Assembly (NCBI GenBank): GCA_019639055.1
Contig: JAHBSP010000003.1
Location: 62,001 to 126,000, forward strand
DNA from: Microbacteriaceae bacterium
Lineage (GTDB): Bacteria; Actinomycetota; Actinomycetes; Actinomycetales; Microbacteriaceae
Direction: 5' to 3'
DNA: 64,000 nt
The translations under genes were made by a program, and so were the position numbers. Below, in pieces: positions 55,190 to 64,000 of the stretch. Numbering within the stretch: position 1 is the stretch's first letter; each line of letters begins with the position of its first letter. The notes below the pieces were generated by a model, which did not search any database, was not told the origin of the DNA, and worked only from the letters and a program-made list of their open reading frames with translations.

Positions 55190-55226
55190 TCACCACATAA
55201 GTTCCTAGCAAGGAGTTTAACCACTC

Positions 55227-56117
55227 GTGTATAGCGCGATACGGAAGAACAAGGTCAATACCGTAATAATAATGGCCGGCTTCCTGATGATTATTGGTCT
55301 GCTCGCCTTTATCGCAAGTTATATCTTCGGTAACGGCGAGTGGTCAATAACCATAACCACCTTAGTGATTGCTGCCGCTTACGCACTGTTCCAGTATTTC
55401 GCTGCCAGTTCGCAAGCACTGTCGATGTCCGGTGCACAGGAAATCGATAAGAGCACGAACCCGAGACTGTATCGCATTGTGGAGAATCTAGCTATAACTA
55501 CCGGAACTCCGATGCCGAAGGTTTACATAATCAATGACCCATCGCCTAATGCTTTTGCTACCGGAAGAAACCCAGAAAATGCTTCTGTTGCCGCAACCAC
55601 GGGCATCCTTGAATTGCTCGACGATGCTGAGTTGCAGGGTGTTATGGCTCATGAACTAGGACACGTGCGCAACTACGATATTCGAGTATCCACAATAGTT
55701 TTTGGACTCGTAGTCGCAATAGGTCTGCTCGCAGATATTCTCTCTCGCATGGCTTTCTGGGGTGCGGGTAGTCGCAACAATAACAACAATGCCAATCCGG
55801 TTGTGATGATTATTGGGCTGGTGGCAATTATGGTTGCCCCTATTGTTGCGGCCGTGGTGCAGGCGGCGATTTCTAGGCAGCGTGAATATTTGGCCGATGC
55901 TACCGGTGCAATGACCACCAGGCATCCTGAAGCTCTCGCCAGTGCCTTAGCGAAAATTGGTGGAGTAGCGATGCCTATGAAGCGTCAAAACTCCTCAATG
56001 GCTCATTTATGGATCTCAGACCCGATGAAACCTGGTTTGATGGACCGGATGTTCTCCACCCACCCACCAACACAGGATCGCATCAACCGACTACTTACCA
56101 TGGGCGGTAAGTTCTAG
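55227..56117 (+). CDS. htpX: HtpX-type membrane zinc metalloprotease (M48)
   Basis: Degrades damaged membrane proteins. 296 residues with membrane helices at about 12-32, 36-55, 155-172 and 190-210. The zinc site is VMAHELGHVRNYD (HExxH) near residue 139, with a later Glu in QREYLADATGA. GTG 55227 has an AAGGAG Shine-Dalgarno. It lies 37 bases after lemA. Confidence 0.93.
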   Translation: MYSAIRKNKVNTVIIMAGFLMIIGLLAFIASYIFGNGEWSITITTLVIAAAYALFQYFAASSQALSMSGAQEIDKSTNPRLYRIVENLAITTGTPMPKVYIINDPSPNAFATGRNPENASVAATTGILELLDDAELQGVMAHELGHVRNYDIRVSTIVFGLVVAIGLLADILSRMAFWGAGSRNNNNNANPVVMIIGLVAIMVAPIVAAVVQAAISRQREYLADATGAMTTRHPEALASALAKIGGVAMPMKRQNSSMAHLWISDPMKPGLMDRMFSTHPPTQDRINRLLTMGGKF

Positions 56118-56134
56118 GCGAATGCCGCAAGAAG

Positions 56135-57319
56135 CTACTTCAAAGCTTTTTTGAGGGATGCAGCCGCATTGCCTTTGCTTTCGACTGAAATTTTCTCTGC
56201 TCCCACCCATTCGGCAGCATCACGGAGTAGAACAGCAATTGGTCCAATCTGGTACTTATGTTCAGGATTCTCCTGCCAAACACTCTTAACAAGGAGCGTG
56301 CCCTCTTTGCGTTCGTGTTTTAGATCAACACGACCTACAAGCTCGTTTTCGAGCATTATTGGTAGCGAGTAGTATCCGTAGATACGCTTTGGCTCAGGCA
56401 CATAGATTTCAATCTTGTAATCAAAATCGTAAAGCCATTTTGCGCGCTCTCTGTGCCAAACAACCTGGTCAAAAGGTGTAAGTATCGCATTCACGCTAAA
56501 TGGGGCAGGCTCGGTCGTGCCCGGGATAATATAAACCGGCTTTGGCTGGTTTTCGACCGACACCTGGATGATTTTTCCGGCATCCTGAAGCCTGCGAATA
56601 TTGTCGCGAATTTCGGTGGGGTAGAAGCGGTAAAAGTCTGCGATTTGATCGACAGTTGCTAGACCTAGGTGCCTTAGTGACTTCAAGACCAGTTCGTCTT
56701 GGGCATCTTCATCGCTCAGGCGTGACTGCAGGTGTTCTACTGGGACAACCTGCTCTGCGAGAGCATACCTGCGCTGAAAATTATGACGGCCGGCAGAAGT
56801 GAGCGTTCCCATGAAAAACAGTCGCTCAGCGGCAACCTTCAAATCCGACCAACCCCACCAACTGGTGGATTTGCGCTTATTCAAGTCGTGCTCAAACTCA
56901 TTGATGCGCATTGGTCCGTTAGCCTCTAGCTCTTTCACAATCCAGTCCATTAGTTGCTGGATAGGTTTTCGCTCAGCTGCAGGTTTCTTGTGAAAACGAT
57001 CCCGATACCATGTCATTCGCGGATGAAACAGGTGGCGATCTTCCAGTGGAATGAAAGATGCCTGATGTGCCCAGTATTCAATAAATTTCGGCTGGGTGGC
57101 GAGGGTTAGCGCATCCAAATCGCTTTGGCTGTATTTACCGACCCGAGAATAAACCGGCATATAGTGGCTGCGTTGAAAAACATTCACCGAATCGATTTGG
57201 AGTAATCCTATTTTTCGAATTAGTGCATCCATTCCAGATTGGTCCGCAGTGAATCCGTGACCAAAGCCTGCTGCATGCAGGGTAATTTGGCGGGCTTGTT
57301 TAATGCTTATTTCATCCAT
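56135..57319 (-). CDS. YcaQ-like winged-helix protein (HTH_42 family)
   Basis: 394 residues. ISIKQARQITLHAAGF opens the family; IGLLQIDSVNVFQRSHYMPVYSRVG and FEYWAHQASFIP-like FIEYWAHQASFIPL are the diagnostic blocks. E. coli YcaQ is a DNA glycosylase that unhooks interstrand crosslinks, and actinobacterial homologues protect against DNA-binding antibiotics. The precise role here is inferred from family. ATG start; no operon partner. Confidence 0.82.
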   Translation of the reverse strand: MDEISIKQARQITLHAAGFGHGFTADQSGMDALIRKIGLLQIDSVNVFQRSHYMPVYSRVGKYSQSDLDALTLATQPKFIEYWAHQASFIPLEDRHLFHPRMTWYRDRFHKKPAAERKPIQQLMDWIVKELEANGPMRINEFEHDLNKRKSTSWWGWSDLKVAAERLFFMGTLTSAGRHNFQRRYALAEQVVPVEHLQSRLSDEDAQDELVLKSLRHLGLATVDQIADFYRFYPTEIRDNIRRLQDAGKIIQVSVENQPKPVYIIPGTTEPAPFSVNAILTPFDQVVWHRERAKWLYDFDYKIEIYVPEPKRIYGYYSLPIMLENELVGRVDLKHERKEGTLLVKSVWQENPEHKYQIGPIAVLLRDAAEWVGAEKISVESKGNAAASLKKALK

Positions 57320-57352
57320 AAATATCTAGCGATAAGTGTAACGGTAAGGAAC

Positions 57353-57358
57353 TAAACT
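57353..57358 (+). promoter_or_regulatory. Leaderless -10 box of ilvA
   Basis: TAAACT, six bases, then GTG 57365. Confidence 0.55.
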
Positions 57359-57364
57359 TGAAAT

Positions 57365-58591
57365 GTGGCTAAACTCCCAGATTACGATGCAGTAGTTGCT
57401 GCCGAGAGCCGGATTTCCCCATCAGTAAAACGAACACCGGTTCTTACTGCGCAGTCTCTTTCTGGCATCACCGGTGTGACTATGTTCATTAAGTGCGAGA
57501 ACCTACAGCGCACCGGCTCATATAAGCTTCGAGGCGCACTAAACCGGCTTTCGCAGTTGAGTGATGAGCAGCGCTCAAAAGGTGTGGTGGCTGCCTCAGC
57601 CGGTAATCATGCTCAAGGGGTAGCGCTGGCGGCTAAAGAACTCGGTATTCAGGCAACTATTTATATGCCTGTTGGTGCAGCCCTTCCAAAGATGCAGGCC
57701 ACAAAAGGCTACGGTGCCAAGGTTGTGCTTGAGGGCATCGACTTCGATCGCACCCTAGAAGCTGCGCTGAAATTTGCCGACGAAACCGGTGCAATCTTCA
57801 TCCCTCCTTTTGATCATTACGACATCATTGCAGGGCAGGGAACTGTTGGCTTAGAGATATTGGAACAGATTGACGACTTCGATTATGTGCTGGTTCCGGT
57901 CGGTGGTGGAGGGCTAATTTCCGGTATCGCAACCGCAATAAAAGCAAAAAAACCCGGGGTAAAAATTATTGGTGTGCAATCAGGCAGTGTGGATGTCTTT
58001 GCTCGCTCATTCAAATCGAAAAAGCGGCTATCACAAGAAATCAGACCGACAATCGCCGACGGTATTGCGGTTGGGCATCCGGGTGAACTTACTTTTGAAG
58101 CTGTGTGTGATTTAGTTGATGATTTTGTCACCGTCACTGAGGATGAAATTGCTGAAGCAATTCTGCTTACTCTTGAGCGGAGCAAGATTTTGGTAGAACC
58201 GGCCGGTGCTGTCGGGTTTGCGGCACTTCTTTCTGGAAAGTTGGAAGGCATCGTTGAAAAAGGCAGCCGAGTTGTTGTGGTTGCCACCGGTGGTAACATC
58301 GATCCGCTTCTACTTCAGCGCGTGGTTAGCCACGGTTTAGAGACTGCAGGTCGCTATCTGAAACTGCGTATTCCTTTGCCCGATCTTCCCGGGCAACTTG
58401 CCGAGACTTCAAAAATTGTGGCGCAAGCGAACGGCAATGTGGTTGAGGTGCAACACACGAGGCACGGTTCCGGTCTACAAATCTCCGATGTTGAACTCGA
58501 ACTCCATATTGAAACCCGTGGTCCTGAGCATGCAGAGAATGTTATGCAGGCACTTCGCGATCACGGATACAACCCGAAAGTTGTGGCCTAA
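57365..58591 (+). CDS. ilvA: Threonine ammonia-lyase
   Basis: PLP enzyme converting threonine to 2-oxobutanoate and ammonia. 408 residues. NLQRTGSYKLRGALNRL contains the PLP-binding Lys, VAASAGNHAQGVALAA the substrate loop, and VGGGGLISGIATAIK the phosphate-binding glycines. One ACT-like domain occupies about 330-408, fewer than the two in biosynthetic IlvA of E. coli; it matches the form common in actinobacteria. The stop overlaps that of greA by four bases. Confidence 0.92.
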   Translation: MAKLPDYDAVVAAESRISPSVKRTPVLTAQSLSGITGVTMFIKCENLQRTGSYKLRGALNRLSQLSDEQRSKGVVAASAGNHAQGVALAAKELGIQATIYMPVGAALPKMQATKGYGAKVVLEGIDFDRTLEAALKFADETGAIFIPPFDHYDIIAGQGTVGLEILEQIDDFDYVLVPVGGGGLISGIATAIKAKKPGVKIIGVQSGSVDVFARSFKSKKRLSQEIRPTIADGIAVGHPGELTFEAVCDLVDDFVTVTEDEIAEAILLTLERSKILVEPAGAVGFAALLSGKLEGIVEKGSRVVVVATGGNIDPLLLQRVVSHGLETAGRYLKLRIPLPDLPGQLAETSKIVAQANGNVVEVQHTRHGSGLQISDVELELHIETRGPEHAENVMQALRDHGYNPKVVA

Positions 58592-59067
58592 GCCTCGAAA
58601 GCTTCAACTTCGAGGATTTTTACCTTAATGGTTTTCCCAGTCGGTGTGGTGTATTCCACGGTTGCGCCAGCTACGGCACCAATTACCGCCTTACCTATTG
58701 GTGATTGCTCGCTGTAAGCTTCAATTTCAGTGTCTGCAGCGATTTCACGACTACCCACTACGAACTTCTCAACATCGCCAAAAATCTCTGCTGTGACCAC
58801 ACTGCCGGGGCGGATTGTGCCATCATTTTCTGCAGCAACACCGACGACAGCGTTTTCGAGCATTTCAGTGAGGTGGCGGATGCGCGCCTCCATTTTTCCT
58901 TGCTCTTCTTTGGCCGCGTGGTAGCCGCCATTCTCTTTCAGGTCGCCCTCCGCGCGAGCGATTTCGATGCGTTTGGCAATATCAACACGACCGGTTGTAC
59001 TCAGATGTTCGAGCTCTGATTTTAATCGGCCGTATGCGGCTTCGGTTAACCAAGTTGATTCAGACAC
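58588..59067 (-). CDS. greA: Transcription elongation factor GreA
   Basis: Rescues backtracked RNA polymerase by stimulating transcript cleavage. About 159 residues. The N-terminal coiled coil includes ERIEIARAEGDLKENGGYHAAKEEQGKMEARIRHL-type sequence with the acidic tip DLKENGGYHAAK; the C-terminal FKBP-like domain contains EQSPIGKAVIGAVAGATVEY. GTG 59067 is chosen over TTG 59073 because TAGGGT sits seven bases before it. Confidence 0.95.
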   Translation of the reverse strand: MSESTWLTEAAYGRLKSELEHLSTTGRVDIAKRIEIARAEGDLKENGGYHAAKEEQGKMEARIRHLTEMLENAVVGVAAENDGTIRPGSVVTAEIFGDVEKFVVGSREIAADTEIEAYSEQSPIGKAVIGAVAGATVEYTTPTGKTIKVKILEVEAFEA

Positions 59068-59077
59068 AGCCAATACC

Positions 59078-59485
59078 CTATGGCAGCCAGCAGCTGGAAA
59101 TCAAGCCGCTAGCGCCACTTTCAGTAGTATTTATCGGAACTGTTACCGACTGGGACCAGACGTTAACAGCATCAAAGTCGACAATCTTCCACCCCACGAC
59201 GCCTTTGCCGGCGCTCTGCACCTCAATTGCACACTGGTATTTGGTGCCGGGTGGAGCATCCGCGAGCAAATCGACAGTGAATTGAGTCTGGCTATCAACA
59301 CGCATATTTATCACTTGCACATTGATTGAGGATGCCGCATTCCAGTTTTGGAAGATAACGAAGAGCCCAAAACCCACAGCAAAAAGTGCCCCAAAAATCC
59401 AGGCAGCCAGCTTTATGTTCTTTTTAGAGCTTTCGGTAGAACCATAACGATCCGCGATTAGACTGGTGTCGTTATGTTTATTCAT
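59078..59485 (-). CDS. DUF4307 membrane protein
   Basis: 135 residues: cytoplasmic N terminus with DRYGSTESSKK, one membrane helix at about 28-48, and an outer beta-rich domain. This matches DUF4307, found next to greA in actinobacteria; function unknown. It ends ten bases before greA. On the minus strand TAAGCT sits six bases before ATG 59485. Confidence 0.82.
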   Translation of the reverse strand: MNKHNDTSLIADRYGSTESSKKNIKLAAWIFGALFAVGFGLFVIFQNWNAASSINVQVINMRVDSQTQFTVDLLADAPPGTKYQCAIEVQSAGKGVVGWKIVDFDAVNVWSQSVTVPINTTESGASGLISSCWLP

Positions 59486-59719
59486 GTTTCTAGCTTAATC
59501 GCTGCGGTCACTCCAACTCCAACCACACCGCCTGATGACCAGGTAACACCGGGCTGGTTGGGATTTGTAGTAACTGGACTGGTTGCTCTTCTAGTTATTT
59601 TGTTGATTTTCGACATGACTAGGCGTCTAAGGCGCGTGCGCTACCGCGCTGAAATTAATGCCAAACTCGACGCTGAAGAGCGTGGAGAGTTCACCGAAAC
59701 TGACCCCGAACAGGATTAG
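59474..59719 (+). CDS. Small single-pass membrane protein, unknown
   Basis: 81 residues: Pro/Thr-rich outer start (TPTPTTPPDDQ), a membrane helix at about 29-50 and a charged cytoplasmic tail rich in Arg then Glu. The family is not recognised. The ATG overlaps the divergent DUF4307 start by 12 bases, so the two promoters must overlap. TAGACT lies nine bases upstream. Confidence 0.6.
   Translation: MFIHVSSLIAAVTPTPTTPPDDQVTPGWLGFVVTGLVALLVILLIFDMTRRLRRVRYRAEINAKLDAEERGEFTETDPEQD
59492..59497 (-). promoter_or_regulatory. Leaderless -10 box of the DUF4307 gene
   Basis: On the minus strand TAAGCT, six bases, then ATG 59485. It lies inside the coding region of the divergent small gene. Confidence 0.45.
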
Positions 59720-59730
59720 TCATACCTGAT

Positions 59731-60417
59731 TTAGAGCGGGTATGCCGGGTTCAGGCAGATAAGTAACGCAGCAGTCCAGTGGCACAAGAATGCCAGAGTG
59801 GTGAGGGCGTGAAATATTTCGTGGAAACCGAAATTCTTTGGTGAAGGGTTAGGCCATTTGGTGCCGTAAATGATCGCGCCAATTGTGTAGAGAACCCCAC
59901 CTACAATCATCAGCACAACCATTGCCACGTTCACCTGGGCGAAGTCTGCAAGATACCAAACAGCAGCCCATCCGAGCACAACATAAAGTGGCACATAAAC
60001 CCAACGCGGGGCATGGATCCAAAATACTTGAAACAGGATGCCCAAAATCGTTAGTGACCAAACCAGAATCAATAGGAATAGTCCCTTATCTAGCGGAAGC
60101 GCGAGCAGTGACATCGGTGTGTATGTTCCTGCAATCAGCACGAAAATATTTGCGTGATCTAGTCGCTTGAGTGCAAGTTTTACATTCTCAGACCAGTTGA
60201 AACGATGGTAGAGGGCACTGACTCCAAAGAGCAGTAGTGATGAGAACATAAAGATAGCTGCAGCCATTTTTGCGACCCAGCCATTAGCTAAAACTATAAG
60301 CACCACCCCAGCCGCAATCGCAACTGGAAATGTGCCCGCGTGTATCCAGCCACGCCAGGTTGGTTTCACTGGTGTCGGTTCAGGTTCGAGATGATTTTCT
60401 AGGTCAGTTATAGCCAC
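59731..60417 (-). CDS. Hemolysin III (YqfA/PAQR) family membrane protein
   Basis: About 228 residues with seven membrane helices. ALYHRFNWSENVKLALKRLDHANIFVLIAGTYTPM and FHEIFHALTTLAFLCHWTA carry the family's conserved metal-binding Asp and His residues. The name comes from a Bacillus protein; the true function is probably a lipid-related hydrolase, not toxin. GTG 60417 is chosen because TAAACT lies exactly six bases before it; a GTG six bases further up is the longer alternative. Confidence 0.85.
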   Translation of the reverse strand: MAITDLENHLEPEPTPVKPTWRGWIHAGTFPVAIAAGVVLIVLANGWVAKMAAAIFMFSSLLLFGVSALYHRFNWSENVKLALKRLDHANIFVLIAGTYTPMSLLALPLDKGLFLLILVWSLTILGILFQVFWIHAPRWVYVPLYVVLGWAAVWYLADFAQVNVAMVVLMIVGGVLYTIGAIIYGTKWPNPSPKNFGFHEIFHALTTLAFLCHWTAALLICLNPAYPL

Positions 60418-60423
60418 ACTCAC

Positions 60424-60429
60424 AGTTTA
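60424..60429 (-). promoter_or_regulatory. Leaderless -10 box of the hemolysin III gene
   Basis: On the minus strand TAAACT, six bases, then GTG 60417. Confidence 0.45.
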
Positions 60430-60445
60430 TGGGAGTGCTGGGTAG

Positions 60446-60451
60446 TAGGTT
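60446..60451 (+). promoter_or_regulatory. Leaderless -10 box of uppS
   Basis: TAGGTT, six bases, then GTG 60458. Confidence 0.5.
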
Positions 60452-60457
60452 AATTAT

Positions 60458-61228
60458 GTGCTTCAACTTTTTACTAAACCGCTATACAGCACGTATGCGA
60501 AGGCGCTACGTAAGCGGCTTAAGGGGGCGAAACTTCCTCACCACGTGGGGATGATTATCGACGGAAATCGGCGCTGGGCAAAGCTGGGTGGTTTTACACC
60601 GGTTCACGGACATCGTGCTGGGGCTGCGAAACTGCTCGAGTTTTTGAAATGGTGCGACAGTCTTGGAGTTAGAGTTGTCACCCTGTATCTGCTCTCAAAC
60701 GATAATCTCAGTAATCGCACCGGTAAGGAACTTTCAGACCTACAGCAGGTTATTGCCGATTTAGCGGATTCGGTGGCTTCAGAGGGCACTTGGAAGGTGC
60801 AGCGGGTGGGTAATGCAGAAAGCACAGACTCAAATCTCAACCAGAGATTAGCCGATGCCCAAAACCAGACCGCAGGTAACACCGGAATGCACATAAACAT
60901 GGCTGTGGGTTATGGCGGTAGGCACGAAATTGTGGATGCAGTGCGTGCGGTCCTGAGTGAAGCTGCGGCGGGAGGCAAGACCCTAGAAGAACTTAGCCGC
61001 AATTTTGAACCGGAACTTTTGAGTGAAAAGCTCTACACATCCGGACAACCTGATCCAGACCTAATTATTCGCACCTCCGGTGAACAGCGACTGAGTGATT
61101 TTATGCTCTGGCAGAGCGCGCACAGCGAGTTCTACTTCATGGAAGCTCTTGGCCCAGCGATGCGTGAGATTGACTTCTTGCGTGCGGTTCGTGATTATTC
61201 CAGAAGGCAAAGACGTTACGGCGCATAA
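60458..61228 (+). CDS. uppS: Isoprenyl transferase (cis-prenyl diphosphate synthase)
   Basis: Builds the polyprenyl diphosphate carrier for cell-wall and mannosyl transfer. 256 residues: HVGMIIDGNRRWAKLGG with the catalytic Asp, GHRAGAAKLLEFLKWC, VTLYLLSNDNLSNR, and LIIRTSGEQRLSDFMLWQSAHSEFYF. Chain length cannot be told from sequence alone. GTG start. Confidence 0.94.
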   Translation: MLQLFTKPLYSTYAKALRKRLKGAKLPHHVGMIIDGNRRWAKLGGFTPVHGHRAGAAKLLEFLKWCDSLGVRVVTLYLLSNDNLSNRTGKELSDLQQVIADLADSVASEGTWKVQRVGNAESTDSNLNQRLADAQNQTAGNTGMHINMAVGYGGRHEIVDAVRAVLSEAAAGGKTLEELSRNFEPELLSEKLYTSGQPDPDLIIRTSGEQRLSDFMLWQSAHSEFYFMEALGPAMREIDFLRAVRDYSRRQRRYGA

Positions 61229-61312
61229 CCCAATTTTTGACACTCCGTTAGGCATTCTTGTATTCCTGAAGTTCGGGTTTAACTTCAGTGTTAAGACGAA
61301 AAGGGAGCGCAT

Positions 61313-62656
61313 GTGACCTCTAAGCCAAAGAGTAAGACTCAAAACATAACTGAAAATGCCCTAAAACTAAGGACCTATGTGCTTGACACATCGGTCCTTT
61401 TGTCTGATCCGAACGCAATGTTCCGGTTCGCCGAGCATGCGGTTGTGCTTCCAGTGGTGGTTATTACCGAGCTAGAGGCTAAGCGGCACGACCCTGAACT
61501 TGGCTATTTCGCTAGGAAGGCGTTGCGCAATCTGGATGATTTGCGTATCGAGCACGAGCGACTCGATTTTCCGATAGCAGTGGGTAAAGAGGGTGGCTCG
61601 ATTCGGGTTGAGCTCAATCACTCAAACCAGTCGATTCTGCCAAGCGGAATGCAGACGGGCGACAATGATTCACGCATCCTCGCTGTGGCAGCAAATCTTG
61701 CCAATGACGGAATGGATGTTGTGGTCGTCACCAAAGACCTTCCACTCCGCGTGCGCGCCTCCGCAATTGGCCTAGCTGCCGAGGAGTATCGCGCAGAGCA
61801 GGTGGTTGATTCCGGGTATACAGGCTTAGCAAATATTGATCTCTCCGCTACTCAGATTTCAAAACTCTATGAGGATGAGGTGCTGCAAAGTGCTGAAGCC
61901 AGAGAACTGCCTATAAACACTTCGGTAATTCTTCACTCGGAGCGAGGTAGCGCGCTCGCGAGAGTGGGCGAAAAGAGTACTTTGAAACTCGTTCGCGGGG
62001 ATCGTGAAGTTTTTGGACTCCACGGTAGAAGTGCAGAGCAGCGCTTAGCAATCGACCTGCTGATGGATGAGGCTATCGGAATTGTTTCGCTAGGGGGCCG
62101 GGCTGGTACCGGTAAGAGTGCGCTCGCTCTCTGTGCAGGGCTGGAAGCGGTATTGGAACGAAAGGCCCATAAGCGCATCCTAGTTTTCAGGCCAATTTAT
62201 GCGGTTGGTGGTCAAGAACTTGGTTATCTTCCAGGGGATGCTGCCGAGAAGATGAATCCATGGGCGCAGGCAGTCCACGACACTCTCGGTGCTTTGGTAT
62301 CGCAAAATGTTCTCGACGAGGTTTTTGAGCGCGGGATGCTGGAAGTGCTTCCGCTTACACACATCCGCGGCCGTTCCCTCCATGATTCCTTTGTAATTGT
62401 GGATGAGGCGCAGTCGTTGGAGCGGAATGTGTTGCTTACTGTGCTTAGCCGTATCGGACAGAACTCGAAGGTGGTACTAACTCACGATGTTGCTCAACGC
62501 GATAATCTGCGAGTTGGTCGCTACGACGGCGTTGCCAGCGTGATTGAGTCGTTGAAGGGGCATCCGCTCTTTGCGCACATTACTCTTACAAGGTCGGAGC
62601 GAAGTGCCGTGGCGGCCCTGGTTACTGATCTTTTGGAGCGCGAATCCCTAACTTAG
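61313..62656 (+). CDS. PhoH2-type protein: PIN domain fused to PhoH ATPase
   Basis: 447 residues. The N-terminal PIN ribonuclease domain (about 18-150) starts [18 protein letters not shown], with acidic residues in [10 protein letters not shown] and TGDNDSRIL. From about 230 the PhoH ATPase follows: Walker [32 protein letters not shown], and Walker [12 protein letters not shown]. Mycobacterial PhoH2 is an RNA helicase/RNase. GTG 61313 with AAGGGAG upstream. Confidence 0.92.
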   Translation: MTSKPKSKTQNITENALKLRTYVLDTSVLLSDPNAMFRFAEHAVVLPVVVITELEAKRHDPELGYFARKALRNLDDLRIEHERLDFPIAVGKEGGSIRVELNHSNQSILPSGMQTGDNDSRILAVAANLANDGMDVVVVTKDLPLRVRASAIGLAAEEYRAEQVVDSGYTGLANIDLSATQISKLYEDEVLQSAEARELPINTSVILHSERGSALARVGEKSTLKLVRGDREVFGLHGRSAEQRLAIDLLMDEAIGIVSLGGRAGTGKSALALCAGLEAVLERKAHKRILVFRPIYAVGGQELGYLPGDAAEKMNPWAQAVHDTLGALVSQNVLDEVFERGMLEVLPLTHIRGRSLHDSFVIVDEAQSLERNVLLTVLSRIGQNSKVVLTHDVAQRDNLRVGRYDGVASVIESLKGHPLFAHITLTRSERSAVAALVTDLLERESLT

Positions 62657-62708
62657 AAGTTTGCTAACCAAATGGTTGCGAGTTTAGAGCGAAGATAACA
62701 CGCGATAC

Positions 62709-62735
62709 TAGTTATAGTAGTGCTATAATAACTAT
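62709..62735 (+). promoter_or_regulatory. Operator and leaderless promoter of the GntR gene
   Basis: AGTTATAG and CTATAATAACT form an imperfect inverted repeat around TAGTG. A consensus TATAAT (62724-62729) lies within it, six bases before GTG 62736. Autoregulation by the GntR protein is likely. Confidence 0.6.
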
Positions 62736-63089
62736 GTGTTATTTGTTATTGATCCAACGGCAGCAGAGCCAATCTTTGAGCAACTGTTGCACCAAATCAG
62801 AGCGCAGGCGATGAGTGGGAAAATTGCTAAAGGCACAAGACTCCCAGCCGCAAAAGACCTGGCCGAAACTTTGGGGATTAACCTGCACACGGTGCTACAC
62901 GCATATCGAGAATTAGCAGCTGAAGGAGTTATATCCCTGGGGCGGGGCAGAGGAGCGGTAGTGAATATTGATCCGTTACCGGAAGCAATCGGTAAAAAAC
63001 TTGAAAATGTCGTCGCTCAGGCAAAAGCGGAAGGCATTGAACTTAACGCAATCATTAGCCTGACAAAAGAAATTTGGAGCGAAAAATGA
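62736..63089 (+). CDS. GntR-family regulator, YtrA subfamily
   Basis: 117 residues, the short YtrA form. The winged helix spans about 8-75: PIFEQLLHQIRAQAMSGKIAKGTRLPAAKDLAETLGINLHTVLHAYRELAAEGVISLGRGRGAVV; a short helical dimerisation tail follows. GTG start directly at the predicted +1. It overlaps the next gene by four bases (ATGA), typical of YtrA regulators paired with membrane proteins. Confidence 0.9.
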   Translation: MLFVIDPTAAEPIFEQLLHQIRAQAMSGKIAKGTRLPAAKDLAETLGINLHTVLHAYRELAAEGVISLGRGRGAVVNIDPLPEAIGKKLENVVAQAKAEGIELNAIISLTKEIWSEK

Positions 63090-64000
63090 AATATCAAACC
63101 CGAGTATTAGAAGGTAGCCCTAAACCACGCGGACCAAAATATGCGGTTGCGATAATTCCTGTCCTTATTAGCGCCCTGAGTGTGGCTATTTTTGCTTTCC
63201 TAATTTACGGATGGCTGCCACAGCTTCCCGAAAAAATTGCTACCCACTGGGGAATAGACGGGCGTCCCAATGACTTTCAAAGTCCCTGGTTCCTGGTTCT
63301 GCTTGTAAGTATCCTAATTCTGGTGTTTGTGATTATCGGCCTGGTTGTATCCTTCGGGGGAATTAAGCGAGATATTTTCTTCAAGCCTTTTGTTTGGACT
63401 AACGCCTTTGTGATTGGCATGAGCATTTGGTTGAGCATCTCCATGGCCGGAAGTGTTTATGTGCAGCTAGACCGCGATCCATCCAGTGTTTGGGTCACAG
63501 AAACTCTCCCCTGGATGGGCTATGGCGCGGTTGCTGGTTTAGTGCTTGCGCTTATTTACGGGTTCGCTACCGTGCGTTTTACTGATGAGTACACAAGAGC
63601 ACCCAGCACCTCACCGTTGCTTCCAATTGCGGAGAATGCTCACGGATTCTGGGTTACTAGACTCTCAGCACCCGCTTTTTTCCGCTGGTTCATTTACCTA
63701 ACGCTTCTGGCAATCTTCGTATTAGCGCTCTTCCTACTGTGGGAAGTATGGGTAAGTATCGTTCTGCTGGTGACCGGATTGGTCGTGGTGGCAGGTGCGC
63801 TAACACTTAGCTGGAGCATAGTGATTAGTGAAAAAGGTTTTACCGCAATTAGCTCCCTCGGGGTCTGGCGCATAAACATCCCAATTGAAAAAATTGTCAG
63901 TGCCAGCGTGGCAGATATTGAGCCCTTTACCGATTTTGGCGGTTATGGACTGCGATTAAACCCCACAATGAGCATGTTCGGAATCGTGCTTCGAAAAGGG
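63086..64000 (+). CDS. DUF1648-family membrane protein (partial)
   Basis: The frame is open from ATG 63086 to the window edge (305 codons). A first helix (about 19-42) leads to LPQLPEKIATHWGIDGRPNDF, the DUF1648 signature; further helices lie at about 70-90, 108-126, 142-162 and a pair near 205-245. The end holds DIEPFTDFGGYGLRLNP, a motif seen in actinobacterial members. Co-encoded with a YtrA regulator, as in Gram-positive antimicrobial-response pairs; function not proven. Confidence 0.85.
   Translation, partial: MKYQTRVLEGSPKPRGPKYAVAIIPVLISALSVAIFAFLIYGWLPQLPEKIATHWGIDGRPNDFQSPWFLVLLVSILILVFVIIGLVVSFGGIKRDIFFKPFVWTNAFVIGMSIWLSISMAGSVYVQLDRDPSSVWVTETLPWMGYGAVAGLVLALIYGFATVRFTDEYTRAPSTSPLLPIAENAHGFWVTRLSAPAFFRWFIYLTLLAIFVLALFLLWEVWVSIVLLVTGLVVVAGALTLSWSIVISEKGFTAISSLGVWRINIPIEKIVSASVADIEPFTDFGGYGLRLNPTMSMFGIVLRKG

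Overview
The window reads as a chromosomal segment of an actinobacterium, most likely a member of Microbacteriaceae with a fairly small genome and a G+C content near one half. That placement is an inference from gene content and order: topA-tmk-holB, rsmI-metG-tatD-rsmA-ispE, tRNA-Gln-glmU-prs, rplY-pth-mfd-mazG-hisS-eno-divIC-DUF501, a class Ib nrdHIEF set, a Ppm/PMT protein-mannosylation pair, and frequent GTG/TTG starts. Genus cannot be decided here. Almost everything is housekeeping. There is no insertion sequence, CRISPR array or rRNA. The only phage-like trace is one small scaffold-like gene beside a tRNA.

Layout. 1-3.6 kb: the 3' end of topA, then tmk, holB and a secreted tripeptidyl-peptidase-like lipoprotein, followed by tRNA-Thr. 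3.7-6 kb: a luciferase-like monooxygenase and a dinucleotide-binding reductase, divergent from a MarR regulator over two palindromic operators. 6-9.3 kb: a PBP4-like membrane protein whose catalytic motifs are all degenerate, and a succinate-semialdehyde dehydrogenase. 9.3-12.6 kb (minus strand): xth-trpS-ppm-ribA. 12.6-19.7 kb: ptsI, a Zn/Mn ABC importer, and a three-gene flavin electron-transfer cassette (FMN-binding lipoprotein, ApbE, NqrB/RnfD-ferredoxin-reductase fusion). 19.7-27 kb: two MFS transporters around nrdHIEF, and a strong promoter followed by a structured, apparently non-coding RNA. 27-31.2 kb: a small stress/XRE/membrane operon, an aldo-keto reductase and a protein O-mannosyltransferase. 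31.2-51.5 kb: dense housekeeping genes ending with a type II NADH dehydrogenase. 51.6-54.6 kb: tRNA-Leu(TAA) with a short variable loop, the phage-like gene, an unknown membrane protein, a TetR regulator and a ferritin-VIT1 transporter. 54.6-64 kb: lemA, htpX, a YcaQ-like protein, ilvA, greA, a hemolysin-III protein, uppS, phoH, and a GntR/DUF1648 pair running off the end.

The clearest system-level signal is transcriptional. At least 19 genes have a TANNNT box exactly six bases before the start codon, with no Shine-Dalgarno sequence. This is the geometry of leaderless mRNAs. In several operons the stop codon of the upstream gene is itself part of that -10 box, which fixes the intergenic gap at 9 or 4 bases. 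Other points worth a second look are the dead PBP4-like protein, the flavin electron-transfer cassette, the 26.9-27.0 kb RNA, the unusual tRNA-Leu, a probable CTG start for pth, and several operator-like palindromes.
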